From assembly GCA_964481655.1 (NCBI GenBank), contig CAYZVO010000015.1, positions 7,982-71,981 on the forward strand: a DNA stretch of 64,000 nt. The letters are read 5' to 3'. How positions within the stretch are numbered: the first letter of the stretch is position 1; each line of letters begins with the position of its first letter. Both the position numbers and the translations under genes were made by a program. Shown piece after piece: positions 41,439 through 49,457 of the stretch. This stretch comes from CALDOK01 sp964481655. Its GTDB lineage: Bacteria > Myxococcota_A > UBA796 > JAFGLY01. The notes beneath the pieces are model-generated. The model did not search any database. It saw nothing but the letters and a program-made list of their open reading frames with translations, and had not been told where the DNA came from.

Positions 41439-42589
41439 CAGAAGCGGACCTCCGTGGCGAGCCCGGGGATGGCCCGTCCCTCGTAGGGCACGAGGGTGGG
41501 GCTGGGCAGGGTGAAGGCCGTCAGCTTCAGACGGCCGAGGCGGCGGTCGGCGGGGGGAGTGAGCATCCAGCTGTTCAGGGCGTAGCCGGCCAGGCCCCCC
41601 GCGACGGTGGCGCCGGTGACGAAGGCCACGACGCCGTGCTCGGTGTACCAGACGATGTTCGAGGTGACCCAGGCGAAGCCGTAGGCCCCCATGCCACCCA
41701 CCAGAGCACCGGCGTTGAACATCCGGATGTCCTGACGGGACAGGCCCAGGCCCCGGGTGAGGGTCCAGCCACCAAGGGCGCCCAGGTTGGCGGCCAGGGC
41801 CAAGGGGTAGACGGAGTCCTCGTACAGCTCGTCGAAGGCGTAGGTGTAGGCCATCACCGCGAAGCCCAGTCCGGTGCCCCAGTAGGCCCCCCACTGCATG
41901 CCGAGGCTGGCCGCGGGGTCGGGGTCCTGCAGGGCCCACAGGGTGCCCGCAGCGGCGCCCGCGCCGGCGCCGAGCATCATGCCGGCGGGGATCGCGGACC
42001 AGCTGTAGTTGTCGCCGGTGATGGCGTAGCCGATGACGGCGCCGTTGAGGAGCCCCAGCTGCTCGATGCCGATGATGGTCGAGGCGGTGGCCGAGTCGAT
42101 GCCGTGGTGCTTGGCCAGCAACAGGGCCGAGCCCGCGCCCAGCCCTCCACCGGCCATGGCCAGGGCGAGGTAGGCGCGCTCGTCGTAGCCCAGCGGTTCG
42201 TTGATCAGCAGGTTGGGCCCGAGCAGGTAGCTGCCCATGGCGGCCTGCCAGCCCACCAGGCGCACGGCGGGGCCGACGTCGCGCTTGGCGCCCTCGGGAT
42301 CGGGCAGGCGGGCGAGCTTCAGGACCACAGCGCGGCGATCCTCGGAGGCCAGCTGTTGGTCGAGGACCCAGCGCAGCACGTCGCGGGCGGCGTCGTAGTC
42401 ACCCTCGGCGCTCAGGTCGTCGGCCAGGATCAGGGCGGTCTCGATGGTGGGGTTGGGGGCCACCTCGATGGGATCAGGGGTCGTGGTCGCGGCCTCCGGG
42501 GCTGGGGGCTCCGCGGCCTGGACGTCCACGAAGTCGCGCTCCTGGGCCTGGGCGACGGTGAGGGCGGAGGCGAGCAGCAGTGACAACAT
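41438..42589 (-). CDS. Gly/Ala-rich multi-span membrane protein, paralogue of 42602-43720
   Basis: A 383-aa protein. ATG 42589 is used because AGGAGGT lies 6 bases upstream; the GTG two codons earlier would sit on that site. Signal peptide MLSLLLASALTVAQA, a Pro/Thr linker, a helical pair with TPR-like spacing (TIETALILADDLSAEGDYDAARDVLRWVLDQQL), then about eight Gly/Ala-rich hydrophobic segments (LALAMAGGGLGAGSALLLA, MMLGAGAGAAAGTLWAL, GAYWGTGLGFAVMAY), and a strand-like end finishing VRF. The terminal aromatic residue and alternating segments leave open an outer-membrane location, but the Gly zippers look helical. Unknown family; diverged tandem duplicate of its neighbour. Confidence 0.65.
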   Translation of the reverse strand: MLSLLLASALTVAQAQERDFVDVQAAEPPAPEAATTTPDPIEVAPNPTIETALILADDLSAEGDYDAARDVLRWVLDQQLASEDRRAVVLKLARLPDPEGAKRDVGPAVRLVGWQAAMGSYLLGPNLLINEPLGYDERAYLALAMAGGGLGAGSALLLAKHHGIDSATASTIIGIEQLGLLNGAVIGYAITGDNYSWSAIPAGMMLGAGAGAAAGTLWALQDPDPAASLGMQWGAYWGTGLGFAVMAYTYAFDELYEDSVYPLALAANLGALGGWTLTRGLGLSRQDIRMFNAGALVGGMGAYGFAWVTSNIVWYTEHGVVAFVTGATVAGGLAGYALNSWMLTPPADRRLGRLKLTAFTLPSPTLVPYEGRAIPGLATEVRF

Positions 42590-42601
42590 CAGCACACCTC
42601 C

Positions 42602-43720
42602 TCAGAAGCGGTAGGCGACCAGCGGCAGGCCGTAGGCCAGGCCGTCGTCGCTGGGGATGGGGGTGGGGACGGGCACGCCGATGCGCAGCTCGTCGTCGGT
42701 GCCGCTGATCAGCGCGGCCGCCAGGGCTCCGTCGCGAGCCCGGTGCTCCGAGCGCTTCGCCAGCCACAGGCCGACCCCGCCTCCCAGCAGGGTGCCCGCG
42801 GTGGCCATGACGATCAGCGGTTCGTCGTCGATGCCGTTGTTCCAGGACAGCAGCGCGATGAGCTGCAGGGTGCCCACCCCGCCGATCACGCCGCCGAGGT
42901 TCATGGCCCAGACCTGGGAGCGGGACAGGTCCAGCCGGTGGGCCAGGGCCAGCCCGGCGAGGGTGCCCACGTCGCTCCAGACCAGCATCGAGGTCAGCAG
43001 TTCGTCGTCGTACCACTCCATCAGGCCGCCGTGGGCCGCGCCCATGGCCAGGCCCCAGACCGCGCCGGAGTGGGCGCCGAGGGCCTCGCCGCCGGTGGGG
43101 TCGGTCATGGTCAGCAGGTAGCCACCTGCTGTGCCGACCCCGACCCCGGCCAGCAGGCCGATGGAGGTGTTCACCTCGTCCCCGCCGACCAGGTGGGCGA
43201 TGGCCGCCCCGTTCCAGCCGCCCAGCTGTTGGGCGGCGATGACGGTGTTGGCCTGGCCCTGGCTCAGGCCGGGGCCCACCGCCATGGCGATGGCCGAGCC
43301 CGTGCCGAGGGCCGCGCCGCCCGCGGCCCCGATGAAGTAGGGCGTGGCGGTGCGCAGGGGATCGTAGCTGATGCGGGCCATGTGGGGCCCCAGCAGGTAG
43401 GCGCCAAGGGCCGTCTGCCAGGCCGCGAGGCGCATGGCGGGCATGACGTCCCGTCGGCGGCGGGGCAGGGTGGCCTGCAGGGCCTCGGCCTCGCTTCGCA
43501 CGCCGGTGTCGAGCTCTTGCTCGAGCATCCAGTCCAGCGTCGCGCGGGCGCTGTCCCGCTGCTCGAGGGCGATCAGATCCTGGGCCAACGCCAGGGCCTC
43601 GGCGGGATCGGCGGCCTCTTCGACCGGCGGGGTTGTGACCTCGGCCGCGCTCGGCGCCGCCTCCGGCGCCCCCAGCGCTGCGGCTGCCAATGACACTGTG
43701 AACCAGACGGACGCCGCCAT
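42602..43720 (-). CDS. Gly/Ala-rich multi-span membrane protein, first gene of four-gene operon
   Basis: A 372-aa protein from ATG 43720 (AGGAGG upstream). It shares its plan with the 41438-42589 protein: signal peptide MAASVWFTVSLAAAALGA, acidic linker, a helical pair AEALALAQDLIALEQRDSARATLDWMLEQELDTG, then Gly/Ala-rich spans (FIGAAGGAALGTGSAIAMAVG, SIGLLAGVGVGTAGGYLL, HSGAVWGLAMGAAHG, MNLGGVIGGVGTLQLIALL) and the ending LPLVAYRF. Shared patterns such as LLGP after WQTALGAY/WQAAMGSY prove paralogy. Only 12 bases separate the two. Divergent from the 43859 gene across 138 bases. Unknown function; together with the propeller lipoprotein they might form an envelope complex. Confidence 0.65.
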   Translation of the reverse strand: MAASVWFTVSLAAAALGAPEAAPSAAEVTTPPVEEAADPAEALALAQDLIALEQRDSARATLDWMLEQELDTGVRSEAEALQATLPRRRRDVMPAMRLAAWQTALGAYLLGPHMARISYDPLRTATPYFIGAAGGAALGTGSAIAMAVGPGLSQGQANTVIAAQQLGGWNGAAIAHLVGGDEVNTSIGLLAGVGVGTAGGYLLTMTDPTGGEALGAHSGAVWGLAMGAAHGGLMEWYDDELLTSMLVWSDVGTLAGLALAHRLDLSRSQVWAMNLGGVIGGVGTLQLIALLSWNNGIDDEPLIVMATAGTLLGGGVGLWLAKRSEHRARDGALAAALISGTDDELRIGVPVPTPIPSDDGLAYGLPLVAYRF

Positions 43721-43817
43721 CGCTCCTCCTGTGGGTCGATGCTGTGGCCCGGTCCAGTCTCTGACATCCTCCTGGTGCGCGCAAGGAGGCAGAACGATCA
43801 CTCCCGTGCGCTTGCCG

Positions 43818-43829
43818 GGACGATCGTCC
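43818..43829. promoter_or_regulatory. 12-bp perfect palindrome GGACGATCGTCC between divergent genes
   Basis: Lies 30 bases before the ATG at 43859 and about 98 bases before the ATG at 43720. Placement suits an operator, but in GC-rich DNA a 12-bp palindrome can arise by chance, and no regulator is adjacent. Confidence 0.3.
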
Positions 43830-43858
43830 GGTCATAGGCCCGGATTCCGGGAGGAACG

Positions 43859-44842
43859 ATGATCAACTTCGCCATCCTCGCCTTGGCGACGGCCGTCGCC
43901 AGCGAGCCACCCGCCGTCGGTGAGCGCAGCGCCAGCGTGTCCGAGCTGCTCCGCGCCAGCGGCCCCGCCAAGCTCGAGGCTTGCGGCGACGATCTGGCCT
44001 GCATGGTCGATGTCTACGGCAGCTTCGAGCCGACGGTCCCCGGCCAGGCCGCCCCGGGCAGCCCCCACTTCGACCTCGAGGTGCTCTACACCGCCAAGCG
44101 CTTCGAGCGAGGGCTGGAGCTCACGCAGCAGCGCCTGGCCGCGGATCCCGACGATCTCGTGCTGGCCTGGATGGAGGCCCGCTTCTACTACGAGCTGGGG
44201 GAGCTGCACGGCGAGGACTTCGACAAGGAGGCCTGGTACGAGGCCATGCTGGCCAAGGTGGAGGCGGCGATGGCCCGCCACCCGAGCGACCCGCACCTGC
44301 TGTTCCTGCACGGCCTGGCCATGGGGCGGCTGGGCACGACCCGCGGGGTGTTGTCCACCCTGGGCTTCGTGGACGACGTCGAGGCCGCCTGGCTGGCGGC
44401 CGAGGCCGCGGGCACCCGCTACGCCAGCCTGGGCCTCGAGGAGCACCTGCCCTGCGACCACGCCCTGGTGCTGGGCATCTTCTACCGGATCATCCCCGAC
44501 TCCTGGATCATCGAGCTGATCACCGGCACCCGGGGCGACATCGACAAGAGCCTGGCCTACCACGAGGCCTCCTGCAGCTGCTCGCCGGATCGGATCCGCA
44601 GCATGATTGAGCTGGCGGTCACCCAGCTGTGCATCGGTCACAGCCGCGACGACGCGGCCATGCTGGCCCAGGGCCAGGCCACGCTGTCCCGCATCCGGGC
44701 CCTGCCCCCCAGCCTGCCCACAGACCTCATCGACCAGGAGCACGCCCCCCTGCTGGCGGCCCACCCGGAGCTGGCTTGCGGCTACTCCCGCGACGGGATG
44801 CAGGAGCAGGACACCAGCGAGCTCGAGGCGGGGGCCCACTGA
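43859..44842 (+). CDS. Exported TPR-like helical protein
   Basis: A 327-aa protein from ATG 43859 with GGGAGG upstream. The first 15-20 residues (MINFAILALATAVASEP) are a short signal peptide. The rest is helical with TPR-like pairs (LEVLYTAKRFERGLELTQQRLAADPDDLVLAWMEARFYYELGEL; AMLAKVEAAMARHPSDPHLLFLHGLAMGRLG). It includes CSCSPDRIRS and other Cys that may pair outside the cytoplasm. The style recalls the T-component proteins of TRAP-type systems, but no TRAP genes are present, so I leave it unnamed. Convergent with the esterase gene, 6 bases apart, and divergent from the membrane-protein operon. Confidence 0.6.
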   Translation: MINFAILALATAVASEPPAVGERSASVSELLRASGPAKLEACGDDLACMVDVYGSFEPTVPGQAAPGSPHFDLEVLYTAKRFERGLELTQQRLAADPDDLVLAWMEARFYYELGELHGEDFDKEAWYEAMLAKVEAAMARHPSDPHLLFLHGLAMGRLGTTRGVLSTLGFVDDVEAAWLAAEAAGTRYASLGLEEHLPCDHALVLGIFYRIIPDSWIIELITGTRGDIDKSLAYHEASCSCSPDRIRSMIELAVTQLCIGHSRDDAAMLAQGQATLSRIRALPPSLPTDLIDQEHAPLLAAHPELACGYSRDGMQEQDTSELEAGAH

Positions 44843-44848
44843 GCGGGG

Positions 44849-46405
44849 TCACTCGGTCCGCATCTCCAGCCCGTCCAGCTCCACCGTGCCGCTCTCCGCG
44901 GTGATGGTCAGGCGGGTGTGGAAGACCGCTCGGCCGCCGCTCGGCGCGGTGGCCTCGAGCTCGTGGAAGCTCCAGTCGCTGCCCAGCTCGATGGTCTCGC
45001 TGTGGCTGTCCAGCGGTGTGGTCCACATGGCCTGATCCCGGAAGTCGATGGTGACGGTGGCGCTGTCTCCATCGGCGGCGCCCCGCAGCCACAGGCCGAC
45101 GGTGACGCGGTCGCCGTCCCGGGCCGGGTTGGGCTGGTGGGTGGAGGCGCCGTCGCTCAGGCGCAGGTAGGCGTCGCCTTCGTAGGCCCCGGTGGAATCC
45201 ACCACCCGCTCTACGCCGGCGTCGTCGAGGTAGCGCCAGCCGTAGCCGCCGAAGGGGGCCACCTGCTCGAAGCCACCGTTGGCCAGGCCGCCGTCGGCGC
45301 CGAAGCCGGACATCAGGGCGGGCTCCTCGGCCTCCCAGCCCAGCACCTCCTCGAGGTGGGCGATGAGCACCCGGGCCATGCCGCCGTGGTCGTACTCGCA
45401 GCCGTGCCACTGCTCGAAGACCCAGGGGAAGGTCGCCACCGACACGTTCGGGTCCCCGTAGGCGTCCACCACCTCGGCGGTGTAGTCGGCGGGTTCGTCG
45501 TAGGCCCAGCCCCAGCCGTTGTAGACCACGATGTGGGCGTCGGGCTGGGCGGCGCGGAGCAGGTCGAGCATGGTCTCGTAGCGGCCGCGGATGGTGGGCT
45601 CGGAGGCCCCGTAGATGTCGTTGGCACCCAGGTTCATCACCACCACATCGGCGGGGTGTTCGGCGTGGTCCCAGGTGGGCTCGCTGTCGTACCAGCTCTG
45701 GCGATCGTACAGGGAGGTCATGCCCTGCAGGGTCTCCCCGGAGACGGAGATGTTGTGGTAGTCGGCCCCGAAGGCCCTGGCGACGACCCCTGCGTAGGTG
45801 AAGTGGCTGCCGTCGGTCTCGACGCCACCCTGGTTGCGCTCGCTCATCAGGGACGAGCCGGCCAGGTTGCTGTCGCCGTAGAACTCCATGCGGCGAGGGG
45901 CGGGCTCCGGCGGATCGAGCAGGTCCTCGCCTGCCAGGCCGAAGCCCCAGATCTCCAGATCGATGCCGAAGTAGGTCTCCTTGATCAGCTCGACGCTGTG
46001 CTCACCGGGCTCCAGGTCCTCGGCGAGCGCGAGATAGCTCAGGCCGGAGGTGACGAGGCGTTGGGAGCCGAGCTGGTCTCCGTCGATCACCACCCGGAAC
46101 GCCTCGTCGTGGTTGCCAGCGTCCATGGTCACCCACAGGTCGGTGCCCTCGAAGCGCAGCGCCACGCTGGAGCCCTGCCAGCCGGCGCTCGGGGCGCTGC
46201 GATCGGTGAAGTTCCACCGGCCCGTGTAGCGCAGGCGGGGATCGTCGGGCTCGATGGCCAGGGGGTCGGTGGGCCGCCCGCTGTCCCCGGTGTCGTCGGA
46301 GCTGCTGTCGTCCGGGATGCTGTCGACCGGGGGGGCGCTGTCCGTGTCACCGGGGCCGGGGCAGCCGATCAGCAGGGGCAGCAGGATGATGGTCGCGCGG
46401 GTCAC
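44849..46405 (-). CDS. CE2-like SGNH carbohydrate esterase lipoprotein
   Basis: A 518-aa lipoprotein starting at GTG 46405, overlapping the PLP-enzyme stop (GTGA), with GGAGGAGAG upstream. Lipobox LLIGC gives Cys15; an Asp/Ser/Pro linker follows. Residues about 55-155 are a jelly roll (RWNFTDRSAPSAGWQGSSVALRFEGTDLWVTMD), and 170-350 an SGNH hydrolase: Ser179 in EFYGDSNLAG, Asn262-Asp263 in NLGANDIYG, and His340 in EYDHGGMARVL. This two-domain plan is that of carbohydrate esterase family 2 deacetylases. The C-terminal 150 residues add a CBM-like sandwich (GLANGGFEQVAPFGGYGWRYL; GDRVTVGLWLRG). Likely removes acetyl groups from glycans outside the cell; coupling to an amino-acid enzyme is odd. 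Confidence 0.78.
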   Translation of the reverse strand: MTRATIILLPLLIGCPGPGDTDSAPPVDSIPDDSSSDDTGDSGRPTDPLAIEPDDPRLRYTGRWNFTDRSAPSAGWQGSSVALRFEGTDLWVTMDAGNHDEAFRVVIDGDQLGSQRLVTSGLSYLALAEDLEPGEHSVELIKETYFGIDLEIWGFGLAGEDLLDPPEPAPRRMEFYGDSNLAGSSLMSERNQGGVETDGSHFTYAGVVARAFGADYHNISVSGETLQGMTSLYDRQSWYDSEPTWDHAEHPADVVVMNLGANDIYGASEPTIRGRYETMLDLLRAAQPDAHIVVYNGWGWAYDEPADYTAEVVDAYGDPNVSVATFPWVFEQWHGCEYDHGGMARVLIAHLEEVLGWEAEEPALMSGFGADGGLANGGFEQVAPFGGYGWRYLDDAGVERVVDSTGAYEGDAYLRLSDGASTHQPNPARDGDRVTVGLWLRGAADGDSATVTIDFRDQAMWTTPLDSHSETIELGSDWSFHELEATAPSGGRAVFHTRLTITAESGTVELDGLEMRTE

Positions 46406-47328
46406 GGTAGCTCTCCTCCTCGGCCGAACAGCCCGAAGGCGCCGCCGGTGTGCCAGAACAGCACCCTCCCGGTCATGCGTCCGGCGCGGGCCTCGCTGAC
46501 GATGGCGTGCATGGCCTTGCCCGTGTAGCACGGGTCCACCAGCAGGCCCTCGCTGCGGGCGGTGAGCGCGATGGACTCCCAGCAGGCGCGGTCGGCCACG
46601 CCGTAGGCCGGGCCGGTGTAGCGGTCGTCGATGGACCAGCCCGCCGGGTCCACGGCCTGTGCACCGGCGGCCTGGTGCAGGGCCCGCACGCGGGCGGTGA
46701 AGCTCTCGGCGTCGTCGCAGACGGCGATGCCGTGCACGTGGCCCCGCAGCCCAGCCATGGCCAGGCCGGCCGCGGTGCCCCCGGAGCCCACCGCCACCAC
46801 GTGGTGGTCGAAGCGCTCGTCGCCCAGCTCGCGGGTGGCGTCGGCGTAGGCGCGCGCGCCGTCGGCGTTGCTGCCACCCTCGGGGATCACCCAGGGGCGG
46901 GCCCCCTGGGCCCGCAGGCGCGCGGCGATGGACTCCATGATGGCGTCCCGCTCGCAGCGGTACTCATCGGGGGTGCACCAGTGGATGGTGGCCCCCAGCA
47001 GCCGGTCCAGCAGCAGGTTTCCGTCGGGCACGGCGGGGTCTTCGCCCCGCAGCAGCAGCACCGGCTGCAGCCCCAGCATCCGGGCCGCGACCGCGGTGGC
47101 CCGGCAGTGGTTGGACTGGATGCCGCCGGTGGTGATCAGGGTGTCTGCGCCGGCGGCCACGGCCTTGGCCAGGATGCGCTCGAGCTTGCGCACCTTGTTG
47201 CCCGACAGGCCCAGGCCGGTCAGGTCGTCGCGCTTGGCCCACAGCTCGATGCCGAGGGCGGCGGACAGGCGGGTCAGGGGCCTCAGCGGGGTGGGGAGCC
47301 GGGCGAGGGTGAGGGATGCTGGAGGCAT
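46402..47328 (-). CDS. PLP-dependent D-cysteine desulfhydrase/ACC deaminase family enzyme
   Basis: A 308-aa cytoplasmic enzyme of PLP fold type II. The cofactor Lys is Lys45 in LSGNKVRKLE, followed by the family block DTLITTGGIQSNHCRATAVAARMLG and the phosphate-binding VAVGSGGTAAGLAMAG. RLPTPLRPLTRL at the start and PCYTGKAMHAIV near the end are also typical. Members split D-cysteine, deaminate 1-aminocyclopropane-1-carboxylate, or act on L-cysteate or similar; sequence alone does not settle which. ATG 47328 follows GAGG. The frame stays open far upstream, but that is shadow sequence. It is the first gene of a two-gene operon with the esterase and is divergent from the MYXO-CTERM-like gene. 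Confidence 0.82.
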   Translation of the reverse strand: MPPASLTLARLPTPLRPLTRLSAALGIELWAKRDDLTGLGLSGNKVRKLERILAKAVAAGADTLITTGGIQSNHCRATAVAARMLGLQPVLLLRGEDPAVPDGNLLLDRLLGATIHWCTPDEYRCERDAIMESIAARLRAQGARPWVIPEGGSNADGARAYADATRELGDERFDHHVVAVGSGGTAAGLAMAGLRGHVHGIAVCDDAESFTARVRALHQAAGAQAVDPAGWSIDDRYTGPAYGVADRACWESIALTARSEGLLVDPCYTGKAMHAIVSEARAGRMTGRVLFWHTGGAFGLFGRGGELP

Positions 47329-47475
47329 GGAGTCCTCGGGATGGGTGGCGTCCGCTCCGTATCGCTCCGGAGTTCTCGGCGCTCCGGCGGCCCTGGTGGC
47401 GATCAGCACCGGACGTCTTCCCGTTGGACACGTCGTCCCTGTCGGGGCAAGCTGCCCTCGATTCTGGAGGCTCCC

Positions 47476-48057
47476 ATGTTCGGCATCGTCGTGTTGGTCA
47501 CGCTGTTCCTGCCCCTCTCCGCCCACGCCGCCCCTCAGGGATGCGAGGCGGTCTGCACGGCCCTCAGCGCTGCGGGTGAACAGTGCATGGCGGATCTCGG
47601 ACCCGACCAGGAGCCCTGCACTACGCTGACCGGCAAGCTCCTGGACACCTGCGCCCTGGGCGAGGAGGCCAAGCCCGATGACTGCCTGGCCATCTGCGCC
47701 TCCCTGGTGTCTCTGGACCTGGCCTGCGACGACGACAAGGGCAAGGACAACGACGTCTGCAGGGCTATCGACGACATGGCCGACGATCTCTGCGCCGGCG
47801 AGGAACCCGACGCCAAGGACGAGGAGGTCGAGGCGGTGGGCGAGGGCGAGCCGCCCCCCGGAGGCGAGGAGGACCCGGACATGGGCGGGCCCGACCATGG
47901 CAAGCCCCCTGATCACGATGACCAGGCCAAGGGCGGACCGGCCGGTGAGGCCATCGTGCAGCCGGAAGGCGCCTGCGGCTGCGCGGCTGGCACCAGCCCC
48001 GCGACCGCGTCCCTGCTGCTGCTGCCGTTGTTGGGGCTCGCGATCCGCCGCGGCTAG
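47476..48057 (+). CDS. Small Cys-rich secreted protein with MYXO-CTERM-like tail
   Basis: A 193-aa protein from ATG 47476 (GGAGG upstream). Signal peptide MFGIVVLVTLFLPLSAHAA, then a Cys-rich helical domain with about ten Cys (GCEAVCTALSAAGEQCMADLG; DCLAICASLVSLDLACDDDKG; DDMADDLCAGEE), an acidic Gly/Pro/Asp/His linker, and a C-terminus of GACGCAAG, the hydrophobic helix SLLLLPLLGLA and IRRG. This Cys motif-helix-basic tail is the MYXO-CTERM plan, a sorting signal processed at the cell envelope in Myxococcota. Convergent with the radical SAM gene, overlapping by 4 bases. Function of the Cys-rich domain unknown. Confidence 0.7.
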   Translation: MFGIVVLVTLFLPLSAHAAPQGCEAVCTALSAAGEQCMADLGPDQEPCTTLTGKLLDTCALGEEAKPDDCLAICASLVSLDLACDDDKGKDNDVCRAIDDMADDLCAGEEPDAKDEEVEAVGEGEPPPGGEEDPDMGGPDHGKPPDHDDQAKGGPAGEAIVQPEGACGCAAGTSPATASLLLLPLLGLAIRRG

Positions 48058-49457
48058 CGGCCTCGGCGCAGCGTCGTGAGCATGGCCGCCAGCCGGAGGG
48101 GATAGGCCGGCTCGCGGATGGCGAGGCGGGCCAGGCGCGCGATGGTGCGCGGGTGGGCATAGAAGCGCCGCAGGGACCAGGCGCTCCAGCGGTTCAGCGC
48201 CGCGGGCTCCATGCCGCAGACTGCCTCTGGTCGGCCGGCGTGCTCCTGGTGCAGGGCCGAGCCCTCGATCAGGGACAGGGGGTTGAAGTGGGCGAAGTCG
48301 GCACCCACCTCGAGGGCGAACTCGGGGTTGGCCCGCAGGCTCTCCGGGGTCTCCCCCGGCAGGCCCAGGACGAACTGCAGCGCCACGCTCATGCCCGCGC
48401 GGCGGGCGATGGGGATGGCCCGGCGCACCAGGGCGCGCTCTCCGGGATCCCGGCCGGCGCCCCGGAGCACCGTGGGGTCCGCCGACTGCACGCCCACGAT
48501 CAGCAGGGCGCAGCCCGCCCGGGCCAGCGCCTGGAGCTTGGCCTCGGCGTCCCTGGCGAACACCACGGGGTGGGTGGTGCAGACCCAGCGCAGGGGGTAG
48601 CGGCGGGCGGCGAGCTCGCTGCAGAAGCGCTCCAGCCAGCGGGGGTCGATGCCGAAGGCGTCGTCCAGGAACGAGATTGAGCGCACCCCCAGCCGGCCGA
48701 CCAGGTCGTCGACCTCGGCCAGCACCGTCTCCACCGACCGGTGACGGACCACCGGGTACAGGCCCGGCAGAGCGCAGAAGCTGCAGCGCCCGAAGCAGCC
48801 GCGGCTGGTCATGACCGTGGCGAAGGGCAGGCGCATGAAGGGCAGCCGCCAGTCGTGGTAGCGCCCGACGCTGGTCTCGTGGGCGAAGGGGAAGGGCAGG
48901 GCGTCGAGGTCCACCGGCGCGGCGGGCTCCGCCGCGATGGTGGGGACCCCCGGGGCGGCGTGGGCGATGCCGGGGATCGCCTCGAGGGCGGGGGCGCCGC
49001 CGCGGGCGTGGTCCACCAGCTGCAGGATCGTGTGCTCGCCCTCGCCGATGGCCACCGCGTCTGCGCCCGCCTCGAGGTAGCGGCGCCAGGCGGGGTGGTC
49101 GGGCCCACCGACGGCGATGAGCGCGTCGGGCAGCGCGGCGCGGGCCGACCGCACCAGCTCGAGGGCCAGGGCCCGGCTGGGGGTGGTGGCGCTGATGCCG
49201 CACAGCGATGGACGCTCGCGGCGCAGGTGCGCCAGGAACTCGGAGACGGTGCGGGGGCGCTCGAAGCCGTTGAGCAGGGTCGCCTCGATGCCGCGCTCGC
49301 GCCACAGGACCGCCGCCAGCTGCTGCAGGCCGAGCACCGGCATGCTCCGGATTCGGGCCTCGGCCAGGCGATCGGCCGGGGTCGTGGCCGGATCGTGGCC
49401 CGGGGCGATCAGGCACACGCCGCCCTGGGGGCGCTGAGCTCCGGGGGCCGGCGTCAT
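48054..49457 (-). CDS. B12-binding-type radical SAM enzyme
   Basis: A 467-aa radical SAM enzyme. The N-terminal 190 residues have the cobalamin-binding Rossmann fold of class B enzymes (VCLIAPGHDP, SLCGISATTPSRALALELVRSARAALPDALIAVGGPDHPA, ADAVAIGEGEHT) but no DxHxxG motif, common in this group. The 4Fe-4S motif is SRGCFGRCSFCALPG with Cys221, Cys225 and Cys228, followed by VRSISFLDDAFGIDPRW and LLIVGVQSADPTVLRGAGR. Such enzymes often methylate or rearrange lipids, hopanoids, tetrapyrroles or peptides. It overlaps the upstream membrane-protein gene by 4 bases (ATGA), and a second radical SAM gene accompanies that protein's paralogue at 58125, suggesting a functional pair. Confidence 0.82.
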   Translation of the reverse strand: MTPAPGAQRPQGGVCLIAPGHDPATTPADRLAEARIRSMPVLGLQQLAAVLWRERGIEATLLNGFERPRTVSEFLAHLRRERPSLCGISATTPSRALALELVRSARAALPDALIAVGGPDHPAWRRYLEAGADAVAIGEGEHTILQLVDHARGGAPALEAIPGIAHAAPGVPTIAAEPAAPVDLDALPFPFAHETSVGRYHDWRLPFMRLPFATVMTSRGCFGRCSFCALPGLYPVVRHRSVETVLAEVDDLVGRLGVRSISFLDDAFGIDPRWLERFCSELAARRYPLRWVCTTHPVVFARDAEAKLQALARAGCALLIVGVQSADPTVLRGAGRDPGERALVRRAIPIARRAGMSVALQFVLGLPGETPESLRANPEFALEVGADFAHFNPLSLIEGSALHQEHAGRPEAVCGMEPAALNRWSAWSLRRFYAHPRTIARLARLAIREPAYPLRLAAMLTTLRRGR

